Assembly: GCA_045402695.1 (NCBI GenBank)
Contig: JAWPNA010000118.1
Coordinates: 1-8,941, forward strand
Reading direction: 5' to 3'
From: JAWPNA01 sp045402695
Lineage (GTDB): Bacteria; Acidobacteriota; Polarisedimenticolia; JACPZX01; DASXTC01
Length of the DNA stretch: 8,941 nt
Shown: positions 1 through 6,858 of the stretch, one piece after another
Position numbering within the stretch: position 1 is the stretch's first letter
Layout: each line of letters opens with the position of its first letter
Notes under the pieces: generated by a model
Seen by the model: the letters and a program-made list of their open reading frames with translations, nothing else
Databases searched by the model: none
Told to the model about the DNA's origin: nothing
Position numbers and translations under genes: made by a program

Positions 1-1299
1 TTCATCTACGCCTTCCCGCAGACCGGGGCCTGTTCGTGGTGGGGGCTGGGTGGTGGCAACGCCGCGAAGATCAACGGCAGCTACGCCCTCAAGGTCATCA
101 CCCACGAACTGGGCCACACCTTCGGCCTGCCGCACGCCAACACCTACGCCTGCACCGATGCCAACGGGGTGAGCGTCGCGATTGGCACGACGTGCACCTC
201 CACGGAATACGGCAATGTCTTCGACACGATGGGTATCGGCACCTCGGGTCACTTCCACAATTACTCCAAGAACTGGTTGGGGTGGTTTGACCCGGCGAAC
301 GTCCAGGTGGTCACGACCGACGGCATCTATACCATCGCCCCTGCCGAGATGCCCTCCAGCGGCATCCAGGACCTGCGTATTCCCCGCATTGTGGACTCGA
401 GCGGAAACGTCCTGCGCTACTACGACCTCGAGTTCCGCCAGCCGGTGGGTTTCGACAACAACAGCTATGTCAGCTCGTATGGTTCGAAGGGCGTGATGGT
501 TTACTACCACGGCTATCTGCTGGACACCACCCCGGCCACGAGCGGCTTCACCGATGCGCAGATTCTACCGGGTAAGAACTTCGACGACCCGTACTACGGT
601 ATTACCGTGGAGACCCAGAGTGTGTCCGCCAGCGGGGCGGTCGTCGCCGTGACCTTCGGCCCGGATGTATGCCTCCGGGGGACGCCGAGTCTGTCCGTCT
701 CGCCCACCAGCCAATGGGGCTCCGCGGGGCAGCCGCTCACCTATGCGCTGACCCTGTGGAACAACGACACCACGGCCTGCGGCTCTTCGGTCTTTGATGT
801 CGTCCCGACCCTGCCGGCCGGCTGGACGCAAACACCCTCGCCACTGGGCGTCAGCATCGCCGCCGGGGGTAGTGCGACGAGCACGGTATCAGCCGCCTCC
901 GACCCGGCGGCGGTGCCCGGCTTCTACACGGTGATGGAGACGATGACCAATACGCAAGATGCCACCTCCCTTGGTTCCGCCAGCATCAGCTACAACATCC
1001 TGGCGCCGGACACGACCCCGCCGACGGTGGCCGTCACCAAACCGGCCAACGGCGCGGTGCTGCCCCGCAAGGGGAGCTTCTCCATCGCGGCAACCGCGAG
1101 CGACATCAGCGGGATTGCCCAGATGCAGATCCTAGTGGATGGCAACCTGCTGAAGACCTGCAGTGCTGCCACCTGCTCGGCCAAGTTGTCGAGTAGCGGG
1201 ATGGCCTCCGGGCTCCACACGATTACCGTCAACGCGACCGACAGAGGCGGCCCGCCACCCAACACCGCCAGCGCGTCGATTACGGTCAGGAAGCCGTAA
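1..1299 (+). CDS. Secreted M11 (gametolysin-like) zinc metalloprotease with Ig-like tail, 5' truncated
   Basis: The reading frame is open from the first base, so the signal peptide, propeptide and start lie outside the window; 432 residues are visible. The zinc site is HELGHTFGLPH at visible residues 35-45, a full HExxHxxGxxH metzincin motif: His35, His39 and His45 would bind zinc and Glu36 would be the catalytic base. The downstream DTMG (Met77) fits the Met-turn, and the surrounding YGNVFDTMG and GHFHNYSKNWLGW segments resemble bacterial M11 (gametolysin-type) peptidases. After the catalytic domain come a NEW3-like beta domain (about residues 228-335) and a bacterial Ig-like domain starting at DTTPPTVAVTKPANG (about 337-432), probably for surface or substrate binding. 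No sorting signal is visible at the C-terminus. An internal ATG at 169 lies after the zinc motif and cannot be the real start. It probably degrades extracellular protein. The metzincin call is firm; the M11 assignment rests on motif memory. Confidence 0.86.
   Translation, partial: FIYAFPQTGACSWWGLGGGNAAKINGSYALKVITHELGHTFGLPHANTYACTDANGVSVAIGTTCTSTEYGNVFDTMGIGTSGHFHNYSKNWLGWFDPANVQVVTTDGIYTIAPAEMPSSGIQDLRIPRIVDSSGNVLRYYDLEFRQPVGFDNNSYVSSYGSKGVMVYYHGYLLDTTPATSGFTDAQILPGKNFDDPYYGITVETQSVSASGAVVAVTFGPDVCLRGTPSLSVSPTSQWGSAGQPLTYALTLWNNDTTACGSSVFDVVPTLPAGWTQTPSPLGVSIAAGGSATSTVSAASDPAAVPGFYTVMETMTNTQDATSLGSASISYNILAPDTTPPTVAVTKPANGAVLPRKGSFSIAATASDISGIAQMQILVDGNLLKTCSAATCSAKLSSSGMASGLHTITVNATDRGGPPPNTASASITVRKP
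1235..1253 (+). repeat. 19-bp imperfect direct repeat, copy 1 (inside protease gene)
   Basis: This segment matches 1323-1341 at 18 of 19 bases; the one mismatch is C1239 against G1327. Copy 1 codes for part of the last Ig-like domain. Copy 2 forms the left arm of the hairpin after the stop codon, 88 bases downstream. The right arm of that hairpin could therefore pair with either copy. A small local duplication is one explanation; chance similarity in GC-rich sequence is less likely at this length. Confidence 0.55.
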
Positions 1300-1322
1300 C
1301 CGAACTCGCCCTCTTCTTCCAC

Positions 1323-1357
1323 CGACGGACAGAGGCGGCCCCACACGGGCCGCCTCT
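1323..1357 (+). terminator. GC-rich hairpin after the protease gene, probable terminator
   Basis: Bases 1331-1341 (agaggcggccc) and 1347-1357 (gggccgcctct) are perfect reverse complements, giving an 11-bp stem with a 5-base loop, cacac. The pairing can extend by three pairs (gac/gtc) past one bulged C. It starts 31 bases after the TAA stop, the usual place for an intrinsic terminator. The following bases (cgtctgttggctcc) contain only scattered T residues, so the U-tract is weak. The hairpin may act with Rho or mainly stabilise the 3' end. Confidence 0.55.
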
Positions 1358-1489
1358 CGTCTGTTGGCTCCTCCGGAGAATCTGTGGGTCGCTACCCCTA
1401 CCTCGGACGAGGCTACCTCCGCCGGTCAACCGATCGCCTAGATCAGCGCCTCGAATGGAGATACTGCAGCCTGAGCCCGTTTACAACTA

Positions 1490-1518
1490 TTGACAGGACC
1501 TCAGGAGCGCATTATTCA
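1490..1518 (+). promoter_or_regulatory. Possible sigma70-type promoter for the diguanylate cyclase
   Basis: TTGACA at 1490-1495 is a perfect -35 consensus. Seventeen bases later, TATTCA at 1513-1518 is a poor -10 match (3 of 6). Transcription would begin near 1525 and leave a leader of about 35 bases before the ATG at 1562. The TTG of this -35 box is also the first codon of the longest possible reading frame, which argues that the frame's 5' extension is not translated. The organism's own promoter consensus is unknown. Confidence 0.35.
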
Positions 1519-1561
1519 ATACCAATCTTGTTGGCCCCGCGCATCCACCGAGGGGATGAGT

Positions 1562-4500
1562 ATGCGCCTACGGGCCATGGCCTCGATCGGCCGAATTCTC
1601 CTGCTTGCGGGTATCTACTTCCTTGCGGGCAAACTCGGCCTCAGCCTCGCCTTCTTCCACTCAAGCGTCTCCCCCGTCTGGCCGCCGACGGGGCTCGCGA
1701 TCGCCGCCCTGCTTATTCTCGGATTGAAGTACTGGCCCGGAGTGAGCCTCGGCGCCTTCGCGGTCAACCTCGCGACGACAGGTCACCTGCTCAGCTCCCT
1801 CGGCATTGCGGCAGGAAACACGGTCGAGGCCTTGCTTGGCGCCTACTTGGCGAACCGTCTCGCCTCAGGCATGGATGCCTTCGAGAAAGCCGGCGGCGTT
1901 TTCAGGTTCTTCGGGCTGTGCGGGAGTATCGCCCCCATAGCGAGCGCCACGATCGGAGTGCTAAGCATCGAGCAGGCGAAGCTTGCGACCTGGGAGGCAT
2001 TCGGGACGCTCTGGACCACCTGGTGGCTCGGCGACGCCGTCGGCGCCGTGGTCCTGGCTCCCCTGCTGCTGCTCTGGCACCGGAATCGGAAGTGGGACTC
2101 AGAGAAGAACGTCGAGGCGGGGTTGCTCGGCTTGACGACCCTGCTGACGACGTGGGCAGTTTTCGGTTTCTTTTCATCGGGATCAAAGGATTACCCGCTC
2201 ACCTTCCTTTGTTTCCTCCCGATCCTCTGGGCGGCCTTTCGCTTCGATCCGAGAGTCACCTCAAGCGTCATTATCGTGCAGAGCGCGCTCGCCGTCTGGG
2301 GGACGGTGAATGGCTACGGACCCTTCGTGCGCTTGGGCCCGAACGAGTCCCTGATCCTTCTCCAAGCTTTCCTTGGCATCAGCTCCGTCGTTGGCTTGGC
2401 TCTGGCTACGACCGTCCAGGAGCGACTGCGGCTGCTCAAGGAGGCCGAGGGAAGCCATCTCATCCTGGAGAGAAGAGTCAAGGAACGCACTGAGGAACTG
2501 ACGAGGTCCAACGTCGCGCTCCGGCGCGAGATCCTGGAACGCCGCCGTGCAGAGGGCGAGTTCTGCAAGGGCGAGGAGCGCTATCGCGCGGTCACGGAGA
2601 CGGCCAACGAGGCCATCATTACGGCCGACAGCAGAGGACTTATCCTCTCCTTCAACCTCGCGGCCGAGAGAATGTTCGGGTACTCCGGAGGGGAAGTGGT
2701 GGCACATTCCCTGACGCTGCTCATGCCCGAACGGTTCCACCGCCCTCACGAGGAAGGGCTTGACCGCTTCATCAGCACGGGAGTGAGCCACCTCGTCGGA
2801 AAGACGATCGAGCTCGCCGGGCGCCGCAAGGACGGCACCGAATTCCCGATGGAGATCTCTCTCGCCACCTGGGGAGCGGGGGAAGAAACCTTCTTCACGG
2901 GTATTCTCCGCGACATCACGCGGAGGAGACTCGCTGAGGAGAAAGTTCGAGAAAGCGAGGAGAGATTTCGCCACCTCCTGAACGCGGCTCCCGATGCCAT
3001 GGTGATCGTCAACCAGGAGGGAGAGATCGCCTTGGTGAACGTTCAGACCGAGAAGCTCTTCGGTTACCTGCGTGACGAGCTCCTGGGAACGCACGTGGAG
3101 ATCCTCGTCCCCGAGCGGTTTCGCCCAAACCATCCCGAGCACCGCCAAGGCTTCTTCGCCAACCCTCGCTCCCGCGCTATGGGAGAGGGCCTCGAGCTCT
3201 TCGGCCGCCGCAAGGACGGCACCGAATTCCCGATCGACATCAGCCTGAGCCCCCTGGAAACCGAGGGAGGGCTCCTAGTCACTGCGGCGATCCGGGATAT
3301 CTCGAGGCGTAAGCGCGCCGAGGTATCGATGCAGAGGCTTGCCTCCATCGTGGAGTCGACCGAGGTCGCCGTCGTCGGCCTCGATATCCAGGGAATCATC
3401 ACGAGCTGGAACCCGGGAGCGGAGAGGCTTTATTGGTGCTCCGAGGAAGAGATCCTCGGGAAACCTATCTCCGTCACCATCCCCCCCGACCGCAAGGACG
3501 AGTTCGACGAAATCCTGCGCAAGCTGGGAAGGGGGGAAAGCTCCCACACCGAGACGCAGCGCCTCCGCAAGGACGGGAGCCTCGTCGACGTCCTGGTGAC
3601 GGATTCCCCGATCCGGGACGCCACGGGGAAACTCGTCGGCTTCTCCTGCGTGCTCCGCGACATCACCGCGAGCAAGCGCGCCGAACAGGAAAGACGTAAC
3701 AACGAGATTCTGAAGATGCAGGTCAACGAGCTCGCTCGCAGCACGAGAGAGCTTTCCACCTTGAATGAGATGGGAGAGATGCTGCGGGCTTCAGAAAACC
3801 TCGATGAGGCTTGCCTAATCCTTCCCCGCTTCCTCCGAGAGCTCTTCCCGTCTGACTCGGGGGCCTTGTACATCGTCCGGTCATCGAAGAATCTCCTTGA
3901 ATCCGCCGCCACGTGGGGTGAATCCCCTCCAGCGGAAGAGTTTCTTCACCCGAACGACTGCTGGTCGCTCCGCCGAGGAGAAGTTCACCGGGTGGAGCGC
4001 GTTGACGAGGGTATCGTCTGCAAACACGTCAAGCCTCCTTTGGGCGGGCACTCCTTCTGCGTGCCGATCATCGCCAGAGGGGAAACGGTCGGAATGGTGC
4101 ATCTGGTCGGGTACGACAGACTCCGGGCCTCAGGCGACAAGGAGGAAACCGCCCGCCCGACCGAGTACAAAGAGCGCCTGGCCAAAGCTGCCGCACAACA
4201 GATCGGATTGGCCCTATTGAACGTCCGGCTCCAGGAGACCCTGCGCACCCAGGCCACCTGCGACTCCCTGACGGGCCTCTTCAACCGCCGGTACTTGGAA
4301 GAGGCCTTCCCGCGCGAAGTTCACCGGGCGAGCCGCAAGAAAAGCAAGCTCGGCCTCCTCATGATCGACCTCGACCACTTCAAACAGTTCAACGATCGCT
4401 TCGGCCACGCCGCAGGAGACATGGCGCTACGGGACCTGGCTGTTTTTCTACGCCGTCACTCCCGCTCTGAGGAGATCCTGTGTCGCTATGGAGGCGAAGA

Positions 4501-4780
4501 GTTTGTTCTCTTGCTCGTGGATTGCTCGCTCAAGGACGCGATGAACCGCGCCGAGCAGATCCGGGCCGCGGTCAAGAAACAGTCCTGGAGCTTCGAGGGA
4601 TGTCCGCTGGGAACCGTCACCCTGTCAATCGGAATCGCCTTCCTACCCGACCATGCGCAAACCCTGGAGGATCTCCTGCGGGCGGCGGACGCGGCCCTTT
4701 ACCTGGCGAAGAAGGAAGGACGGGATCGAATCGTCCTGAACCCCTCCGCCCGAGCCATCAGCGGCCTGCCCGAGCGGTGA
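1562..4780 (+). CDS. Membrane diguanylate cyclase: MASE1-PAS-PAS-PAS-GAF-GGDEF
   Basis: A 1072-residue sensor that should make cyclic di-GMP from two GTP at the inner membrane. Start: ATG 1562 has GAGGGG at 1550-1555 with a 6-base spacer. A TTG at 1490 and an ATG at 1556 are in frame but have no usable ribosome binding site. Residues 1-285 form a multi-helix MASE1 sensor, with the typical SPVWPPTGLA and WWLGDAVGAVVLAPLLLL stretches. A coiled coil (about 285-337) leads to PAS1 (338-455), PAS2 (464-583) and PAS3 (590-705), each ending in an R-D-I-[TS] signature. A second helix precedes a GAF domain (about 731-895), which has DCWSLRRG and conserved-looking Cys and His residues. The GGDEF domain (901-1060) has DSLTGLFNRR, the metal-binding MIDLDHFKQFND and an intact GGEEF active site at 977-981, so it should be catalytic. 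The inhibitory I-site reads RSEE instead of RxxD. There is no EAL domain. The gene stands alone, with its own leader and a long gap after it. What it senses cannot be told from the sequence. Confidence 0.94.
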   Translation: MRLRAMASIGRILLLAGIYFLAGKLGLSLAFFHSSVSPVWPPTGLAIAALLILGLKYWPGVSLGAFAVNLATTGHLLSSLGIAAGNTVEALLGAYLANRLASGMDAFEKAGGVFRFFGLCGSIAPIASATIGVLSIEQAKLATWEAFGTLWTTWWLGDAVGAVVLAPLLLLWHRNRKWDSEKNVEAGLLGLTTLLTTWAVFGFFSSGSKDYPLTFLCFLPILWAAFRFDPRVTSSVIIVQSALAVWGTVNGYGPFVRLGPNESLILLQAFLGISSVVGLALATTVQERLRLLKEAEGSHLILERRVKERTEELTRSNVALRREILERRRAEGEFCKGEERYRAVTETANEAIITADSRGLILSFNLAAERMFGYSGGEVVAHSLTLLMPERFHRPHEEGLDRFISTGVSHLVGKTIELAGRRKDGTEFPMEISLATWGAGEETFFTGILRDITRRRLAEEKVRESEERFRHLLNAAPDAMVIVNQEGEIALVNVQTEKLFGYLRDELLGTHVEILVPERFRPNHPEHRQGFFANPRSRAMGEGLELFGRRKDGTEFPIDISLSPLETEGGLLVTAAIRDISRRKRAEVSMQRLASIVESTEVAVVGLDIQGIITSWNPGAERLYWCSEEEILGKPISVTIPPDRKDEFDEILRKLGRGESSHTETQRLRKDGSLVDVLVTDSPIRDATGKLVGFSCVLRDITASKRAEQERRNNEILKMQVNELARSTRELSTLNEMGEMLRASENLDEACLILPRFLRELFPSDSGALYIVRSSKNLLESAATWGESPPAEEFLHPNDCWSLRRGEVHRVERVDEGIVCKHVKPPLGGHSFCVPIIARGETVGMVHLVGYDRLRASGDKEETARPTEYKERLAKAAAQQIGLALLNVRLQETLRTQATCDSLTGLFNRRYLEEAFPREVHRASRKKSKLGLLMIDLDHFKQFNDRFGHAAGDMALRDLAVFLRRHSRSEEILCRYGGEEFVLLLVDCSLKDAMNRAEQIRAAVKKQSWSFEGCPLGTVTLSIGIAFLPDHAQTLEDLLRAADAALYLAKKEGRDRIVLNPSARAISGLPER
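2822..2850 (+). repeat. 29-bp perfect direct repeat in PAS1
   Basis: Bases 2822-2850 are identical to 3206-3234, exactly 384 bases (128 codons) apart and in the same frame. Both encode the RRKDGTEFP[IM] strand of a PAS domain. Identical third-codon positions over 29 bases suggest a fairly recent duplication or gene conversion between PAS1 and PAS2, beyond simple conservation of the protein. Confidence 0.7.
3206..3234 (+). repeat. 29-bp perfect direct repeat in PAS2
   Basis: Second copy of the repeat at 2822-2850. Similarity also continues weakly on each side at the protein level (PERF before it, EISL/DISL after it), as expected for two tandem PAS domains of common origin. Confidence 0.7.
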
Positions 4781-5097
4781 GGAGGTTGGTCAGGAGGCGA
4801 CCCCGTAGGAAAGACGGCCTCTTGATTCAGAAATCGTTGATTCCCTTCACATCATCGAGGGAGTCCTCGGATTCGACGGGCTTGTGGAGGCATCAGCTCG
4901 CCTGGAGGTCGTGGCCGGCGCCTCTCACCCGGCGTCGCGCAGTGGCGCTTCGCATGGTGGCAGCGGGGGCACGCCACGCAGCAGAAAAGACATCGGACGG
5001 CCAGCCCGAGTGCCTGCCGCTGCCTTGCCGCAGGGCCGCCTGAGATTCCTTCACCCGACTTGGGCCTGCCACCCTACCGTGCAAGGCGTCCCCCCCC

Positions 5098-5122
5098 GGC
5101 CTCGGCGCGCATGTGCCGGGCC
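5098..5122. other. Bulged GC hairpin in the gap after the cyclase
   Basis: GGCC 5098-5101 pairs with GGCC 5119-5122, and CGGC 5103-5106 pairs with GCCG 5115-5118. This makes an 8-bp stem with one bulged T and an 8-base loop. The sequence tgttagat follows. It is about 320 bases past the cyclase stop, so a terminator role is possible but weakly supported; such hairpins are common by chance in GC-rich DNA. Confidence 0.25.
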
Positions 5123-5234
5123 TGTTAGATCGCTCTGGGGCGCCACGGGCTCAGAACCCATGGGCCATCAGGGGCGACCGGGCGGCCGAAACGAAGGATC
5201 GACGGCACGAGAGGGCTCTAACAGGACAGACCTG

Positions 5235-5258
5235 GATCAGGGTATCCCTGCCCTGATC
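5235..5258. promoter_or_regulatory. 8-bp inverted repeat ahead of the 5284 gene
   Basis: GATCAGGG at 5235-5242 and CCCTGATC at 5251-5258 are perfect reverse complements around an 8-base spacer. They end 25 bases before the ATG and 12 bases before the AGGAG ribosome binding site. AGGG at 5239-5242 can instead pair with the nearer CCCT at 5246-5249, so two exclusive folds are possible. The position suits either an operator for a dimeric repressor or an RNA hairpin in the leader. No known regulator family is recognised. Confidence 0.4.
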
Positions 5259-5283
5259 GATTCATCGGAAAGGAGCCACCGAC

Positions 5284-5988
5284 ATGACCAGACGCACGCG
5301 TATCCTGGCGCTTCTGGCGCTGCCCATCATCGTATTGCTGACGGCATCCGCATCCCAGTCCGACAAGGTTGCCCGGGCCGAAGCGCAGGAGGAGCCATTC
5401 GACGAGGCACGGATCTTCTTCGAATTCAACGCCACGGACAATGACCTCGGAGTCCAGGTCAAGCTCGACGGGGACGCCTGGAAGCGACTGCGGATCTTCG
5501 ATCCAGCAGATCGCAGGATCCTCAACCTCACCGTGGATGGCAGGCTCGGGATGCTCGGGCTGACCGAGTTGTTCTTCGAAAGCGACGAGCCCTCCCCGCA
5601 GGAGGTGCTGGACCTGTTGCGGGAAGGGGAGTACGAGTTCGAGGGGCTGACGGTCGATGGCGAGCGGCTCGAGAGCGAGTCCGAGCTGTCGCACGATCTA
5701 CCGCCCGCTCCGAACATTCTTGTGCCGTCGGTCGCCGGCGAGGAGCTGGACCGCCTCGACGCCGTCGTCGAGTGGGGGGCGATTTCGGGGATCGCTGGTT
5801 GGGAGATCATCGTCGAGAACGAGGACGTCGGCGCCGAGATGACGGTTCCACTGTCCGCGGGCGTGACTAGTCTGCACATCCCCGAGGAGTTCCTTGACCC
5901 CAACACGGGGTACAAGGTCGAGGTGCTCGCGATCGGGACCAATGGAAACAAGACGATCTCGGAGCGCGTGTTCGTGACAGGATCATAA
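5284..5988 (+). CDS. Secreted acidic protein of unknown function, FnIII-like C-terminus
   Basis: 234 residues, starting at an ATG with AGGAG (5271-5275) eight bases upstream. The N-terminus is a clear export signal: basic TRRTR followed by a hydrophobic core to about residue 19, with likely cleavage near ASA (21-23). No lipobox is seen. The mature part is strongly acidic. A first domain (about 42-135) has the pattern FFEFNATDNDLGVQ, then LDGDAW, LTELFFESDEP and EGEYEFEGLTVDGERLE. I associate this with uncharacterised exported proteins, and the Asp-rich DNDLG loop could bind calcium. The last 90 or so residues (PPAPNILVPS to the end) look like one fibronectin-type-III-like beta domain, with the LDPNTGYKVEVLAIG strand typical of such folds. 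It is preceded by an inverted repeat and followed by the broken small gene A. Its role is unknown; an extracellular or periplasmic binding protein is the best guess. Confidence 0.85.
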   Translation: MTRRTRILALLALPIIVLLTASASQSDKVARAEAQEEPFDEARIFFEFNATDNDLGVQVKLDGDAWKRLRIFDPADRRILNLTVDGRLGMLGLTELFFESDEPSPQEVLDLLREGEYEFEGLTVDGERLESESELSHDLPPAPNILVPSVAGEELDRLDAVVEWGAISGIAGWEIIVENEDVGAEMTVPLSAGVTSLHIPEEFLDPNTGYKVEVLAIGTNGNKTISERVFVTGS

Positions 5989-6050
5989 CGGTCAGGGATT
6001 GTCGAGTAGGAACTCTGAACGCCGGCCGGCGCCCCAGCAATAGGCCTCGT

Positions 6051-6206
6051 CTCTCGCCCGAGCTGCGCGCCGCGCTTAAGCTCCAGGGCAAGTAGATGGG
6101 GACGATGAGGGGGCTCCTGGCGAGGAAGAACTCGCAGGTGAAGAGGACCCGCACCGAGAAGGGGATCAGGGCGGCGATCGCGGCGGCGGAGAGGCTCGCC
6201 GGCTGA
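6051..6206 (+). pseudogene. Broken small gene, copy A (in-frame TAG)
   Basis: Read from 6051, the frame gives LSPELRAALKLQGK, then TAG at 6093-6095, then MGTMRGLLARKN and on through KGIRAAIAAAERLAG to TGA at 6204-6206. It aligns without gaps to copy B at 6859-7008: about 20 of 43 positions are identical, including AALKL, GT and RAAIA. B has Tyr (TAC) where A has TAG, so one base change could have made this stop. No start codon with a ribosome binding site is visible upstream. Translation could restart at ATG 6096 to give 36 residues, but no good ribosome binding site precedes it. The small, basic, Ala-rich product resembles short hypothetical proteins I recall from uncultured soil bacteria; no function is known to me. 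It could also be the tail of a larger lost gene. Confidence 0.55.
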
Positions 6207-6281
6207 GGCGCGGACTGAGCCCGTGGAGGAGTCTGGAAGGCGACGATAACGGAGAGGATGGCGTGGTAGGCTCGTCCAGCC

Positions 6282-6845
6282 ATGGCTCTCGAGATCACCA
6301 CGATCGGGATCACGCTTCTCGTCGTCTTGGTCGCGCTGATCTGCCTGCGATCCACATATCAAGCCAGCACTCTCGGATGGCGGCTTCTCGCCTGGTCCGG
6401 CATCACCCTGTCGCTCGGAGGCTTCGGTTTCGTCGTCCGCTTCTGGAAGCCCACGGAAGGCCCCTACCTGGCGAACGAGATCTATCCGTACGGAAGCCAT
6501 CTGAACGCGTGGGCGGTTTCCTTCGGCTTCACGTGGCTCGCATTCGGCCTCCTGTTCTTCGGGCTCGCCACGTTGGGCGCCCGCGAGTCGAAGCTCACGG
6601 TCTGGGTGATCTTGCTGGCCGCTTGGATGCTCTGCTGGCTTCCGCACGGCGTGATCGGCGTCGCGTTCGCATGGGCGGGTCGCAACGAGCCCAGCATTGA
6701 AACCTATCGTGTTTGGGGATCACAGCTCTCCGGTTTCCTCGTACTTCTCCAGGGGGCAGTCATCATCGTCGCACATGTTGCTCTGAGCCTCCTGGGATTC
6801 CTGCTCACGGGACGCGACCTGCTGAGACGGCGATCTTTGTTGTGA
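6282..6845 (+). CDS. Membrane protein with about five helices, function unknown
   Basis: 187 residues with five likely membrane helices at about 5-22, 34-52, 77-97, 106-131 and 149-176. A basic C-terminal tail (RDLLRRRSLL) probably stays in the cytoplasm. The loop between helices 2 and 3 holds FWKPTEGPYLANEIYPYGSH and is probably external. Notable residues inside or near helices are WLPHG (119-123) and a membrane-embedded His165. I do not recognise the family. The ATG at 6282 gives the hydrophobic start MALEITTIGITLL, but its ribosome binding site is poor. A better one (GGAGAGG, 6251-6257) sits directly before another ATG at 6258, which encodes only Met-Ala-Trp before a TAG in the same frame. 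Bracketing by broken gene copies A and B may mean it lies in a mobile or unstable segment. The consistent hydrophobic pattern makes it a real gene rather than a shadow. Confidence 0.78.
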   Translation: MALEITTIGITLLVVLVALICLRSTYQASTLGWRLLAWSGITLSLGGFGFVVRFWKPTEGPYLANEIYPYGSHLNAWAVSFGFTWLAFGLLFFGLATLGARESKLTVWVILLAAWMLCWLPHGVIGVAFAWAGRNEPSIETYRVWGSQLSGFLVLLQGAVIIVAHVALSLLGFLLTGRDLLRRRSLL

Positions 6846-6858
6846 ACCGACCGACACC

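Larger units (their letters stand above)
4781..5283 (+). other. 503-base stretch without a recognisable gene
   Basis: Between the cyclase stop and the next start I see no convincing gene. The reading frames crossing it begin inside the GGDEF domain or end inside the 5284 gene, and their translations are Arg/Pro-rich, as out-of-frame GC-rich DNA usually is. The stretch contains an 8-base C run at 5090-5097, a bulged hairpin at 5098-5122 and the inverted repeat at 5235-5258. No clear promoter was found. It may hold decayed sequence or an untranslated leader. Confidence 0.5.

Noticed and set aside
1490..1561. TTG start giving a 1096-residue cyclase
   Set aside because: The TTG is part of a TTGACA promoter-like box, has no ribosome binding site, and the added residues are not hydrophobic or conserved-looking; ATG 1562 has a good GAGGGG.
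1384..2493. 369-codon + strand frame overlapping the start of the cyclase
   Set aside because: It is out of frame with the MASE1 domain, Arg-rich and without motifs; the cyclase frame explains the region.
2261..3148. 295-codon open frame on the minus strand
   Set aside because: It lies wholly opposite the MASE1/PAS region of the cyclase, whose sense frame has clear domains; its translation has no recognisable motif. Long antisense frames are common in GC-rich genes.
3481..3487. C7 run inside the cyclase gene as a possible slippage site
   Set aside because: The frame is intact on both sides, the PAS3 domain continues normally, and there is no sign of a second product.
4480..5043. 187-codon + strand frame over the cyclase end and following gap
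   Set aside because: It begins inside the GGDEF catalytic segment in the wrong frame and has low-complexity Arg/Pro/Gly composition. I found no ribosome binding site or domain.
5262..6647. 461-codon open frame on the minus strand
   Set aside because: It crosses the whole 5284 gene, broken copy A and much of the membrane-protein gene, all of which make better sense on the + strand. Its Ser/Arg/Pro-rich translation looks like shadow coding.
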